From assembly GCA_012519515.1 (NCBI GenBank), contig JAAYQC010000164.1:1-38872 (forward strand): 38,872 nucleotides of DNA. Direction: 5' to 3'. Origin of the DNA: Bacteroidales bacterium. Its GTDB lineage: Bacteria > Bacteroidota > Bacteroidia > Bacteroidales > VadinHA17. Below are positions 30,812 to 38,872 of this stretch, one piece after another (within the stretch, counting starts at the first letter, position 1; every line of letters begins with the position of its first letter). Under the pieces are notes generated by a model. The model was not told where the DNA came from and made no database searches. It saw nothing but the letters and a program-made list of their open reading frames with translations. A program made the position numbers and the translations under genes.

Positions 30812-32731
30812 ATGGAAAAACTTAACGCTCATATCCCCGACGGCCCCCTTGCCCTGAAATGGACAAAATACAAGGCTTCGGTAAAACTGGTCAATCCTGC
30901 CAACAAAAGGAAGATCGATATAATTGTTGTCGGAACAGGGGTCGCGGGAGCAGCTGCAGCATCAACCCTCGGCGAACTGGGATACAATGTGAAAACATTC
31001 AGCTATCACGATACTCCGAGAAGAGCCCATAGCGTTGCTTCACAGGGGGGTATCAATGCCGCCAAGAATTACCGTAACGACGGTGACAGTGTTTACCGTC
31101 TCTTCATTGATATGATAAAGGGAGGCGACTACAGAGCCCGCGAAGCCAATGTATACAGGGCCGCCGAGGTGAGCAACCAGGTGATTGACCATTTCACCGC
31201 ACTGGGAGTACCCTTTGCCCGCGATTACGGGGGCACTCTCAATACCCGGTCGTTCGGAGGAGTACAGGTGTCCAGAACCTTCTACGCCAAGGGGCAGACA
31301 GGCCAGCAATGCCTTCTCGCTTCCTATGCATCCCTCAACCGCCAGATAAAAAACGGAACGGTTACAATGTACCCTTACAGGGAGATGCTCGATCTGGTTG
31401 TGATCGACGGAAGGGCACGAGGCATAATTGCCCGAAACATGATAAGCGGTGAAATAGAACGACATTCAGCCCATGCCGTGGTGCTGGCAACCGGCGGTTA
31501 CGGAACCATCTTCTACCTGTCAACCCTTGCAGTGAACTCAAACGCAACCGCCGCATGGAAATCCTATAAAAAGGGAGCCTTCTTCGCCAATCCCAGCTTT
31601 GTCCAGATTCACCCCACCTCAATACCCCAGATGAACGAATTCCAGGCCAAACTGACACTTATGTCGGAGTCGCTGAGAAATGACGGAAGGATCTGGGTTC
31701 CAAAGGAAAAGGGAGATAAACGACCGCCCAATGACATACCGGAGAATGAACGGGACTATTATCTCGAACGACGCTATCCTGCCTTCGGCAACCTCGTGCC
31801 AAGGGATATCGCATCAAGAGCAGCAAAGGAAAGGTGCGATGCCGGTTACGGAGTCGGTCCTGCCGGACTTTCCGTTTACCTCGATTTCAGGGATGCATTG
31901 GCCAAACAGGGTAAAAAAGCTATAGAAGAGAAATACGGCAACCTCTTCGATATGTACAAAACGATAACCGGCACTGATCCCTATACGGAACCGATGAGAA
32001 TCTATCCGGCAGGACATTATACAATGGGAGGCCTATGGGTCGACTATGAGCTTATGACAACCATACCCGGCCTATATGCCATCGGCGAAGCCAACTTCGC
32101 CGACCATGGCGCTAACCGCCTCGGGGCAAGTTCACTGATGCAGATAGCAGCCGATGGCTATTTCATTCTTCCCGTGACCATCAATAACTACCTGGCCGGG
32201 CAGATAAAAGTTCCCTCCATACCGGTCGAAGGCAGGGAATTTGATGAAGCAGAAAAATCGGTTAAAGAAAGGCTTGAAAAACTTGTTTCCATTGGAGGCA
32301 AACAAAGCGCCACCAGCTTCCACAAACGCCTGGGCAAGATCATGTGGGACTACTGCGGGATGTCGAGAAACGAAAAGGGACTGCTTAAAGCACTCGACCT
32401 GGTAAAAAACCTGAGGGAAGAGTTCTGGAAGGACCTGAGAGTGCCGGGTTCGCTTAAGGAACTGAACCAGGAACTTGAAAAAGCAGCCAGAATAGCCGAT
32501 TTCCTCGAACTGGCCGACCTGCTCATCGCTGATGCCCTCTTCAGAAAGGAATCGTGCGGAGCCCATTTCAGGGAGGAATACCAGACTGCCGACGGTGAGA
32601 CGCTGAGAAATGACGCTGAATATACCTGCGTGGCGGCATGGGAATATGCCGGCGAAGGGAAAGCTCCAATACTCCACCGGGAAGAGCTTAAGTTTGAAGA
32701 GGTGGAGATGAAGGTCAGAAGCTATAAATGA
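30812..32731 (+). CDS. sdhA: Succinate dehydrogenase/fumarate reductase flavoprotein subunit
   Basis: I start at ATG 30812 ([17 protein letters not shown]), preceded by AGGA; the ATG at 30782 would overlap sdhC and adds residues not typical of the family. The 639-residue subunit has the FAD Rossmann motif [19 protein letters not shown], the covalent-FAD histidine segment [10 protein letters not shown], and further active-site parts such as [11 protein letters not shown] and [17 protein letters not shown]. It oxidises succinate or reduces fumarate in the cytoplasm-facing part of the complex; direction depends on the quinone used. Length and order match Bacteroidota sdhCAB operons, which can serve fumarate respiration. 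The sdhB start follows 21 bases later. Confidence 0.96.
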   Translation: MEKLNAHIPDGPLALKWTKYKASVKLVNPANKRKIDIIVVGTGVAGAAAASTLGELGYNVKTFSYHDTPRRAHSVASQGGINAAKNYRNDGDSVYRLFIDMIKGGDYRAREANVYRAAEVSNQVIDHFTALGVPFARDYGGTLNTRSFGGVQVSRTFYAKGQTGQQCLLASYASLNRQIKNGTVTMYPYREMLDLVVIDGRARGIIARNMISGEIERHSAHAVVLATGGYGTIFYLSTLAVNSNATAAWKSYKKGAFFANPSFVQIHPTSIPQMNEFQAKLTLMSESLRNDGRIWVPKEKGDKRPPNDIPENERDYYLERRYPAFGNLVPRDIASRAAKERCDAGYGVGPAGLSVYLDFRDALAKQGKKAIEEKYGNLFDMYKTITGTDPYTEPMRIYPAGHYTMGGLWVDYELMTTIPGLYAIGEANFADHGANRLGASSLMQIAADGYFILPVTINNYLAGQIKVPSIPVEGREFDEAEKSVKERLEKLVSIGGKQSATSFHKRLGKIMWDYCGMSRNEKGLLKALDLVKNLREEFWKDLRVPGSLKELNQELEKAARIADFLELADLLIADALFRKESCGAHFREEYQTADGETLRNDAEYTCVAAWEYAGEGKAPILHREELKFEEVEMKVRSYK

Positions 32732-32752
32732 AACGAGTTTAATCAGGATATC

Positions 32753-33487
32753 ATGAATCTTACACTGAAAATCTGGAGACAGAAGGATGCAAAGTCAAAG
32801 GGGAAATTTGTGACATACAAAATGGCTGATGTATCGCCCGAGATGTCGTTCCTGGAGATGCTCGACGCACTTAACAAAAAGCTTGTGGAATCAGGCGGCG
32901 ATCCGGTGGCCTTCGAACACGACTGCCGGGAAGGGATTTGCGGAACGTGCGGAATGTATATAAACGGCCATCCCCACGGTCCTGTTCCGGCTGTGACCAC
33001 CTGCATGCTGTCGATGAGGTATTTCAGCGACGGCGACACCATAACCGTTGAACCGTGGAGAGCCAAACCATTCCCGGTTATCAGGGATCTTATAGTCGAC
33101 AGAAGCGCGATGGATAAAATACAGGTAGCCGGAGGCTATATTTCAGTTAATACCGGAGCCGCACCCGACGCCAACTCGATACTTGTTCCGAAGAAGAACG
33201 CCGAGGAAGCATTCGACGCTGCAGCATGCATAGGATGCGGGGCCTGCGTGGCTGCATGCAAAAATGCCTCGGCCATGCTTTTCGTTTCAGCCAGAATCTC
33301 ACAGTATGCTCTCCTGCCACAGGGAAGACTTGAGGCAAAGGAAAGAGTAAGAGCCATGGTCGAGAAGATGGATGAACTAGGATTCGGCAACTGCTCGAAT
33401 ACCGGAGCCTGCGAAGCCGAATGCCCCAAACAGGTTAAACTCGTAAATATAGCCCGCCTCAACAGGGAATACTACAAAGCATACTGA
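32753..33487 (+). CDS. sdhB: Succinate dehydrogenase/fumarate reductase iron-sulfur subunit
   Basis: The 244-residue subunit shows the N-terminal [2Fe-2S] ferredoxin domain with Cys58, Cys63, Cys66 and Cys84 (CREGICGTC, then TTC). The C-terminal domain has two cluster motifs, [13 protein letters not shown] and [14 protein letters not shown], for the [4Fe-4S] and [3Fe-4S] centres. It passes electrons between FAD and the heme b subunit. It closes the sdhCAB operon; the next gene is convergent with 29 bases between stops. Confidence 0.96.
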   Translation: MNLTLKIWRQKDAKSKGKFVTYKMADVSPEMSFLEMLDALNKKLVESGGDPVAFEHDCREGICGTCGMYINGHPHGPVPAVTTCMLSMRYFSDGDTITVEPWRAKPFPVIRDLIVDRSAMDKIQVAGGYISVNTGAAPDANSILVPKKNAEEAFDAAACIGCGACVAACKNASAMLFVSARISQYALLPQGRLEAKERVRAMVEKMDELGFGNCSNTGACEAECPKQVKLVNIARLNREYYKAY

Positions 33488-33516
33488 TAAGGCAATTATC
33501 CCGGCCGGCTGTTATC

Positions 33517-34902
33517 CTATGAACATAATTCCTCTATCTCGGCAACGGTTTTTGGTATCGGTTTGCCAAGAAGCTTGTGCCCATCTTCAGTGATAAGTAC
33601 ATCATCCTCAATTCTTATGCCGCCGATATCCATCCAGTCGGCCAGCTTCTCGAAGTTTATGAAATCCCTGAACTTCCCTTCTGCCTCCCATTTGCTTATC
33701 AGCTCGGGTATAAAATAAATTCCTGGTTCAACTGTGAAAACATGACCTGGTTTGTAAGGAAGAGCAAAGCGCAGGAAGGCCAGCCCGAATTGCCGGCTTC
33801 TCTTTACCTCGTCATTGTAACCTACATAATCTTCTCCAAGACCTTCCATGTCGTGAACATCCAGTCCCATCATATGGCCAAGCCCGTGAGGCATGAAAAG
33901 GGCATGGGCTCCCTGCTCCACAGCTTCGGCCGTGTCACCCTTCATCAGTCCAAGCTCCTTCAGAGATGAGGCAATGATGGTACAGGCATTCATGTGAAGA
34001 TCGAGGTTTGAGATTCCCGGCTTTGCAAGCCTGATAGACTCCGTGTTTGCCTTCAGAACAATCTCGTAAATATCCTTCTGCCTGGGGCTGAATTTCCCTC
34101 CAACCGGAGTGCTGCGGGTGATATCGGAACTGTAGTGCATGTTCGATTCGGCGCCGGCATCAGTCACCATCATCCTGCCCTTTACCAAGATATTATCGTG
34201 ATTGTGATTATGAAGAGTCTGTCCGTTGATGCTCAGAATAATAGGAAATGCAGATCCGCCTCCGCGCGACAATGCAATGCCTTCGATAGTTCCGAAAATC
34301 TCCTGCTCCTTCACACCGGGCTTGCACATCTTCATCGCGGTTGTATGCATCTCGTAAGCTATCTCCACAGCCTTTTCTATTTCATCAATCTCGACCTGTT
34401 CCTTTATTGAGCGCATGGAAACAACAGCCTTTATAAGTTCAACCGATGCCTTTGTCTTCATCTGGCAGGGATTCTCCCTGAGAAGAGTTCCCAGCATCAT
34501 CTTGTTTTCAGCCCTGTAGGGAGGAAGAAAATGAATTTCGCGTTTTTTTGACAGGGCATCCCCTATCAGACTTTCAAGTTTCGCCGGGGGAGCGGCATTG
34601 ACCACGCCGCATCTCAGTGCAAGCTCCTTTACAGTAGGCTGAGGACCCATCCAGATGATATCGTCAATGTCAACATCATTCCCGAATATCCAGTCCTGCC
34701 CGGTGTCAAAATCCATAAGCCCGGCAAATCCGGGAAGATCAAGACCAAAATAATAGAGAAAATCACTGTCCTGCCTGAAATGATACTGATTGGCAGGATA
34801 ATTCATTGGGGAATCCACATTCCCCGGAAAAAGGGCGAGACCCGATTTCATAATACTATGAAGCCTTGCCCTCCTGTTAGAATAAACTTCTTTCTTGAAC
34901 AT
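33517..34902 (-). CDS. Xaa-Pro aminopeptidase (M24B, aminopeptidase P)
   Basis: The 461-residue protein has an N-terminal AMP_N-type domain (about 1-150: NYPANQYHFRQDSDFLYYFG) and a C-terminal pita-bread metalloprotease domain. The five metal ligands are visible in VTDAGAESNMHYSSDITRS (two Asp), HGLGHMMGLDVHD (His), TVEPGIYF (Glu) and IRIEDDVLI (Glu). It removes an N-terminal residue ahead of proline, with two Mn/Co ions, in the cytoplasm. Length agrees with the family (about 440-470). It is transcribed alone on the minus strand. Confidence 0.94.
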   Translation of the reverse strand: MFKKEVYSNRRARLHSIMKSGLALFPGNVDSPMNYPANQYHFRQDSDFLYYFGLDLPGFAGLMDFDTGQDWIFGNDVDIDDIIWMGPQPTVKELALRCGVVNAAPPAKLESLIGDALSKKREIHFLPPYRAENKMMLGTLLRENPCQMKTKASVELIKAVVSMRSIKEQVEIDEIEKAVEIAYEMHTTAMKMCKPGVKEQEIFGTIEGIALSRGGGSAFPIILSINGQTLHNHNHDNILVKGRMMVTDAGAESNMHYSSDITRSTPVGGKFSPRQKDIYEIVLKANTESIRLAKPGISNLDLHMNACTIIASSLKELGLMKGDTAEAVEQGAHALFMPHGLGHMMGLDVHDMEGLGEDYVGYNDEVKRSRQFGLAFLRFALPYKPGHVFTVEPGIYFIPELISKWEAEGKFRDFINFEKLADWMDIGGIRIEDDVLITEDGHKLLGKPIPKTVAEIEELCS

Positions 34903-35068
34903 ATCTATTTTTTTACTGATCCGACAATGCAGCTAAGTTAATATCCCCGGAGGGAAAATCCCATTTTTCAGACAGTTAAAATCAGGCGAAATAAACTTAT
35001 TAACAATAAAACCCTAATTTCTGTAAGCAGAACACGTTGTTATCAAATATTTTGTTGTGCGAATACTA

Positions 35069-35098
35069 TTGGATATTAACAAAACGTTATTATATTCG
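35069..35098 (+). promoter_or_regulatory. Candidate promoter for the unknown gene and dusB
   Basis: TTG at 35069-35071, a 19-base spacer, then TATATTCG at 35091-35098 (one mismatch from TAnnTTTG). Transcription would start near 35105, so the longer frame beginning at ATG 35037 is unlikely to be translated. Confidence 0.4.
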
Positions 35099-35138
35099 CA
35101 GCAAAGTTATCAACACCTTATTAACAACGCCCGATCGT

Positions 35139-35861
35139 ATGCCTTACCGTAGATTGCCGAATACTGATGCCGCGCGCATCAGGGCGATGAGAATCGCGCT
35201 CGAAAGAGGCCGTGAGGTTCCTCCAAACCAAATGGCCTATTCGCCGAAACTGATCGTCAAGTTGCAGAGATTCCTTCCACAGTTTGAGAACATGATAACA
35301 TTGCAACGCCAGTCTTATGCTTCCCAGAACAATAAAAGCAAGGATTACGCCGAGACTGTCAGAAAAGCAAGGCTTTACATCACTCATTTCATAAGGGTGA
35401 TGAACATGGCGATTTTCAGGGCTGAACTCCCCGCGGAGACGAGGGCTTTCTACGGACTGGCTACCAATGAATCGACAGTACCGTCGATGAACACCGAAAA
35501 CGAGCTTATAAGCTGGGGAAAAAGAATTATTGAAGGCGAAGAATTCCGCATCAGGAAAGGCGGAACTCCTATTACAAATCCCACCATTGCCGTGGTGAAG
35601 GTAAGATACCAGAACTTCCTCGATGCACATCATTTTCAGAAAACACTCGCGAAAAGAACCCTTGATTATACGGAAAAGAACTACGAACTGAGAAAAGAAG
35701 CCGACGATCTTATACTGCAGGTCTGGAATGAGATTGAAAATACTCACAGCACACTTCCCGAAGATAAAAGACTGCCGGCAAGCGAGAATTACGGCATAGT
35801 CTATTTCTACAGAAAAGGTGAACTCAACAAGGCAGAATCGGCTGCAAAGGCCCAAAGCTAA
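35139..35861 (+). CDS. Conserved hypothetical protein, function unknown
   Basis: From ATG 35139 (MPYRRLPNTDAARIRAMRIA) the protein has 240 residues. It has no signal peptide or TM segment and is rich in charged helices. Notable parts are RGREVPPNQMAYSPKL, a KARLYITHFIRVMNMAIFRAE segment split by no gap, ENELISWGKRIIEGE, and LPASENYGIVYFYRKGELNK near the end. I recognise it only as a type of protein recurring in Bacteroidota, without an assigned role. A TTATTAACA/TTATCAACA-rich leader precedes it. DusB starts 23 bases later on the same strand, so the two are probably co-transcribed. Confidence 0.8.
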   Translation: MPYRRLPNTDAARIRAMRIALERGREVPPNQMAYSPKLIVKLQRFLPQFENMITLQRQSYASQNNKSKDYAETVRKARLYITHFIRVMNMAIFRAELPAETRAFYGLATNESTVPSMNTENELISWGKRIIEGEEFRIRKGGTPITNPTIAVVKVRYQNFLDAHHFQKTLAKRTLDYTEKNYELRKEADDLILQVWNEIENTHSTLPEDKRLPASENYGIVYFYRKGELNKAESAAKAQS

Positions 35862-35884
35862 ATCCGGCCCTAACAAATAAGTTC

Positions 35885-36898
35885 TTGAACATAGGTAATA
35901 TACAGCTCGGAGAATATCCTTTGTTCCTTGCTCCAATGGAGGATATCACTGATCCATCGTTCAGGTATTTATGCAAGATGAACGGTGCGGATTTCATGTA
36001 CACCGAATTCATATCATCCGACGGGCTGATAAGGGACGGGGAAAAAAGTGTCAGGAAACTTGATATTTACGACTTCGAGCGACCCATTGGCATACAGTTG
36101 TACGGACATCTTACCGAAGCCATGGTGAAGGCCGCGATCATAGCCGAAACCGCAGCGCCCGAACTCATCGACATCAATTTCGGATGCCCCGTGAAAAAAA
36201 TCGCCAACAGGGGAGCCGGTGCGGGGATGCTTCGCGATATCCCCCTGATGATCTCAATGACTGAAGCCATCGTAAAGGCGGTTAAGCTTCCCGTAACGGT
36301 AAAAACCCGGCTGGGATGGGATGAGGAAAGCAAAAACATAGTGGAAGTGGCCGAGAGACTTCAGGATACAGGCATAAGCGCACTTACCATTCACGGAAGA
36401 ACAAAATCACAGCTTTACAAAGGCGTTGCCGACTGGACCCTTATCGGCGAGGTAAAAAACAATCCCAGGATGAAGATCCCAGTAATCGGAAACGGCGATA
36501 TTGACAGTCCGGAAAAAGCCAGGGAGATGTTCAACAGGTACGGCGTCGACGGTATCATGATAGGAAGGGCATCGGTCGGCCGGCCCTGGATATTCAGGGA
36601 GATAAGTCACTACCTCAGCACCGGAGAACTCCTGCCCGAACCGACCGTATCTGAAAAAACAAAACTGGCACTGCTTCATCTCGACAAATCCATAGAATTC
36701 AAGGAAGGAAAAAGGGCTATCTTTGAGATGAGGAGACATCTCTCAAATTATTTCAAGGGTCTGCCCCACTTCAGGGATACAAGGCTGAAACTTCTTACAA
36801 GCCTTGAACCTGAAGAGATTAGGGAAATAATAAATGAGATAGGCTTACGCTGGGGCAGCTACCGCACCGACGACAGGACATCGGTATACGGAGTCTGA
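35885..36898 (+). CDS. dusB: tRNA-dihydrouridine synthase, DusB type
   Basis: The 337-residue FMN enzyme reduces uridines in the D-loop of tRNA with NADPH. Motifs are APMEDITDPSFR (FMN site, 16-27), DINFGCPVKKI with Cys101, KTRLGWDEES, LTIHGRTKSQLYKG, IPVIGNGDI and GIMIGRASVGRPW. The start is TTG at 35885: no in-frame ATG exists before the FMN motif, and the TTG gives the usual MxIGNIxLGxxPLFLAP N-terminus. It follows the unknown gene by 23 bases. Its last 40 bases overlap the convergent CPBP protease gene. Confidence 0.94.
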   Translation: MNIGNIQLGEYPLFLAPMEDITDPSFRYLCKMNGADFMYTEFISSDGLIRDGEKSVRKLDIYDFERPIGIQLYGHLTEAMVKAAIIAETAAPELIDINFGCPVKKIANRGAGAGMLRDIPLMISMTEAIVKAVKLPVTVKTRLGWDEESKNIVEVAERLQDTGISALTIHGRTKSQLYKGVADWTLIGEVKNNPRMKIPVIGNGDIDSPEKAREMFNRYGVDGIMIGRASVGRPWIFREISHYLSTGELLPEPTVSEKTKLALLHLDKSIEFKEGKRAIFEMRRHLSNYFKGLPHFRDTRLKLLTSLEPEEIREIINEIGLRWGSYRTDDRTSVYGV

Positions 36899-37839
36899 TC
36901 AATCACGGCAGGCGGTTCAACACGGGCCGTGAGCAGCGACCATGATCCCCACTTCAAAATCTTCTTCATTATAATTATGAAAATCAGTCCGGTAATGATC
37001 AACCCGGCTAATTCTATCATGGGATAGAGCTTAAGCTGCTCAAACACAGCATCGGTTTGCAGAGCCGACGACTTATGCGTAACCATGATGCACAGGAATA
37101 TGTTGTTCGCCGCGTGAGCTCCGATCGCGGCCTCGATACCGTCATCGAAAACCGTAACCACCGCGAAGATAAGCCCGAAGAAGATATACTGGGGCATCAT
37201 CATCATGAATCCGAACTCGCTGACCTCCGGGTTAAAGGAATGCATAAGCCCGAACAATATCGAAGTCATCAAAATGGGAAGCCATCTGTTGCGGGAAAGG
37301 ACGGTAAATCCCTGCATCAGATAACCGCGGAAAAGAATCTCCTCGAAGGCTGCCTGGAAAGGGATAAGGGCCAGACAGATAAGGATAAGCGGCAATAGGG
37401 TGCCCGAGCTGTTGTTAAGCCTGAAATTGGAGGGATCGGCCTTCATGGAAACAAAAAGGTAAAGTGCCGAGAGAATCAGCCATACCGATGCCGAAATAAA
37501 GAACCTTTTCCACCTGAAACCGCGGCCACCGTTTATCACTGCGCCGAAAGTCCTCTGATTAAGCGGTTTAATAAGAAGTGCAAAAGCCAGAATACCTATG
37601 ATAAAAGGGAACAGGTTCATAAGAAGAGCTATATTCGAGTCAAATCCAAGAACCCCTATGTTAGCGGGATCATCAGCGATTTTACTGAGAATGTCGGGAT
37701 CACCGGCAACTTTTGAAAAATATCCCACCAGGAGGGGCAGGGCTCCTATCGTGTTTGTAGCCAGCAGAATGGTTACTAACATCAGTAAATATCTCCATGC
37801 TCCGTTTCTGCCGGTGAATGATGATTCCAGATGATTCAT
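36859..37839 (-). CDS. CPBP-family intramembrane glutamic endopeptidase
   Basis: The 326-residue membrane protein has about eight hydrophobic segments. The CAAX-protease/CPBP motifs are EEILFR (Glu166, Glu167, Arg171), MHSFNP (His200, Asn203) and AHAANN (His242, Asn246). Bacterial members act as self-immunity, processing or abortive-infection proteases; the substrate here is unknown. The start lies 12 bases after the nadB stop, so it is probably in the nadB transcript. Its C-terminal 12 codons or so are encoded antisense to the end of dusB (40-base overlap). Confidence 0.88.
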   Translation of the reverse strand: MNHLESSFTGRNGAWRYLLMLVTILLATNTIGALPLLVGYFSKVAGDPDILSKIADDPANIGVLGFDSNIALLMNLFPFIIGILAFALLIKPLNQRTFGAVINGGRGFRWKRFFISASVWLILSALYLFVSMKADPSNFRLNNSSGTLLPLILICLALIPFQAAFEEILFRGYLMQGFTVLSRNRWLPILMTSILFGLMHSFNPEVSEFGFMMMMPQYIFFGLIFAVVTVFDDGIEAAIGAHAANNIFLCIMVTHKSSALQTDAVFEQLKLYPMIELAGLIITGLIFIIIMKKILKWGSWSLLTARVEPPAVIDQTPYTDVLSSVR

Positions 37840-37851
37840 TATGATGTTGTA

Positions 37852-38872
37852 TTACTTTATGGAACTTGTTCTTTTGGGATAATCTATTGAATAATGAAGG
37901 CCTATGCTCTCTTTCCTGTTCATCGCCATCTTGATTATCAGGTACCCTACATTAATAAGGTTACGGAGTTCACAGATCTGTTTTGAGATCAGCGATCGCT
38001 TGTAAAGGCTCTCTGTTTCCCTGAACAGTATTTGAAGCCTGACCATTGCCCTCTCGAGACGAAGGTCGGACCTTACTATTCCGACATAATTGCTCATTAT
38101 CGACTGTAGTTCCTTCTGGCTCTGTGTAATAAGCACCATCTCCTCGAGGTGCGCCGTACCCTTGTAGTCCCAATCGGGCAGATTCTCTTCAAAATCAAGC
38201 TTTTTCAGGCGTGAAGATGAGTGCATCACCGCCCTGTGAGAATAGACCACGGCTTCGACCAGTGAATTTGAAGCCAGCCGGTTGGCACCGTGAAGCCCCG
38301 TCGATGAAACCTCTCCGAGAGCATAGAGCCTGTCGATGTTGCTCTGCCCGTCCATGTCGACCTTTATCCCGCCGCATGAATAATGCACGCAGGGTACCAC
38401 CGGGATCTTATCCTTTGTAATGTCGATACCCCTGGTCAGGCAGTGTTCATAAACATTCGGAAAATGATCCTTCAGCCCGGCCGGATCCAGATGAGTGCAG
38501 TCGAGCCATACATGATCCTCACCCCATATCTTTAGTTCATTGTCAATGGCTCTTGCAACTATATCCCTGGGAGCAAGCGAACCGCGACTGTCGTACCTGT
38601 TCATGAACTGCTCGCCTGCCATGTTCCTGAGAATAGCCCCGTATCCCCTTAAAGCCTCAGTAATAAGAAACGATGGCTTTTTCTCCGGATCATAAAGTGA
38701 AGTCGGATGAAACTGGATGAATTCCATATTCTCAATGGCGCCCTTGGCCCTGTAAACCATGGCAACACCATCGCCGGTCGCAACCTCTGGATTCGTGGTC
38801 GACATATAGGCATTCCCCAGTCCGCCCGTAGCCATAACCGTGATCTTTGCAAGAAAGGTATATACCTTCTTC
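37852..38872 (-). CDS. nadB: L-aspartate oxidase, C-terminal portion (5' end outside window)
   Basis: The frame stays open to the right edge, so the N-terminal FAD Rossmann part is missing. Visible are LAKITVMATGGLGNAY, MEFIQFHPTSLYDPE, SFLITEALRGYGAIL, LAPRDIVARAID, VHYSCGGIKVDMDG, YALGEVSSTGLHGANRLASNSL and a helical C-terminal domain (RLERAMVRLQIL, CELRNLINVGYLI). The active-site set and the order match NadB, the flavoenzyme that oxidises aspartate to iminoaspartate for quinolinate and NAD synthesis, using fumarate or oxygen. The Glu-Val-Ser-Ser context and length favour NadB over SdhA, its relative encoded at 30812-32731. The CPBP gene follows 12 bases downstream. Confidence 0.94.
   Translation of the reverse strand, partial: KKVYTFLAKITVMATGGLGNAYMSTTNPEVATGDGVAMVYRAKGAIENMEFIQFHPTSLYDPEKKPSFLITEALRGYGAILRNMAGEQFMNRYDSRGSLAPRDIVARAIDNELKIWGEDHVWLDCTHLDPAGLKDHFPNVYEHCLTRGIDITKDKIPVVPCVHYSCGGIKVDMDGQSNIDRLYALGEVSSTGLHGANRLASNSLVEAVVYSHRAVMHSSSRLKKLDFEENLPDWDYKGTAHLEEMVLITQSQKELQSIMSNYVGIVRSDLRLERAMVRLQILFRETESLYKRSLISKQICELRNLINVGYLIIKMAMNRKESIGLHYSIDYPKRTSSIK

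Noticed and set aside
34997-35126. Chromosomal replication origin
   Set aside because: No exact TTATCCACA box, no dnaA or other origin-linked genes nearby.
35121-35936. Minus-strand frame of 271 codons opposite the unknown gene and the dusB start
   Set aside because: It spans two plus-strand genes plus their gap and has no domain signature; the plus-strand genes have promoter and motif support.

Overview
The window is a piece of a Bacteroidota chromosome, most likely Bacteroidales. The evidence is a type IX secretion (Por) sorting domain, a FecI/FecR-type sigma/anti-sigma pair with a DUF4974-like tail, STN and carboxypeptidase-regulatory-like domains, a DUF5916-type outer-membrane protein, a three-gene cytochrome b/flavoprotein/iron-sulfur succinate dehydrogenase, and several candidate promoters of the Bacteroidota form TTG-N19..23-TAnnTTTG. 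Gene starts mostly have A/T-rich leaders rather than strong Shine-Dalgarno sequences.

Layout. (1) 1-2500 is an AT-richer accessory stretch: two small secreted-protein genes, a decayed IS1182-type transposase, a structured repeat cluster and a RelE/ParE-type toxin-antitoxin pair. It abuts the 3' end of a tRNA-Leu(CAA). (2) 2688-5709 holds dxs and a divergent OmpA-domain lipoprotein. (3) 5737-10160 is a tight four-gene operon: secreted regulatory-domain protein, ECF sigma, FecR anti-sigma, and a second secreted paralogue that carries the STN signalling domain. No TonB-dependent receptor is present. (4) A radical SAM/SPASM gene follows, then a ~500-base intergenic region with a palindrome plus G-quadruplex repeat. 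(5) 11776-19103 is a probable trans-envelope polysaccharide system: a large secreted TIM-barrel glycosidase-like protein converges on an operon of CheY-like receiver, TPR/YaiO-like outer-membrane barrel, SPOR-TM-HEAT protein and processive GT2 synthase. (6) 19544-25463 has a DUF5916/CBM9-like outer-membrane protein, a GH36 alpha-galactosidase and an unrecognised lipoprotein. (7) 25718-29948 has alkaline phosphatase, dCMP deaminase, an S41 C-terminal protease and an alpha/beta hydrolase, with two intergenic repeat elements. (8) 30153-38872 is housekeeping: sdhCAB, an M24 aminopeptidase P, a conserved unknown, dusB, a CPBP membrane protease and the C-terminal part of nadB.

The best candidate for an undescribed system is region 5. 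It supplies an inner-membrane synthase, a protein that links cytoplasmic HEAT repeats to a periplasmic SPOR domain, an outer-membrane TPR-barrel, a polymer-processing enzyme and a receiver-only regulator. The second candidate is the receptor-less sigma/anti-sigma operon of region 3. The third is a mobile-looking intergenic element, found twice, that pairs an 18-bp perfect palindrome with a G-quadruplex motif.
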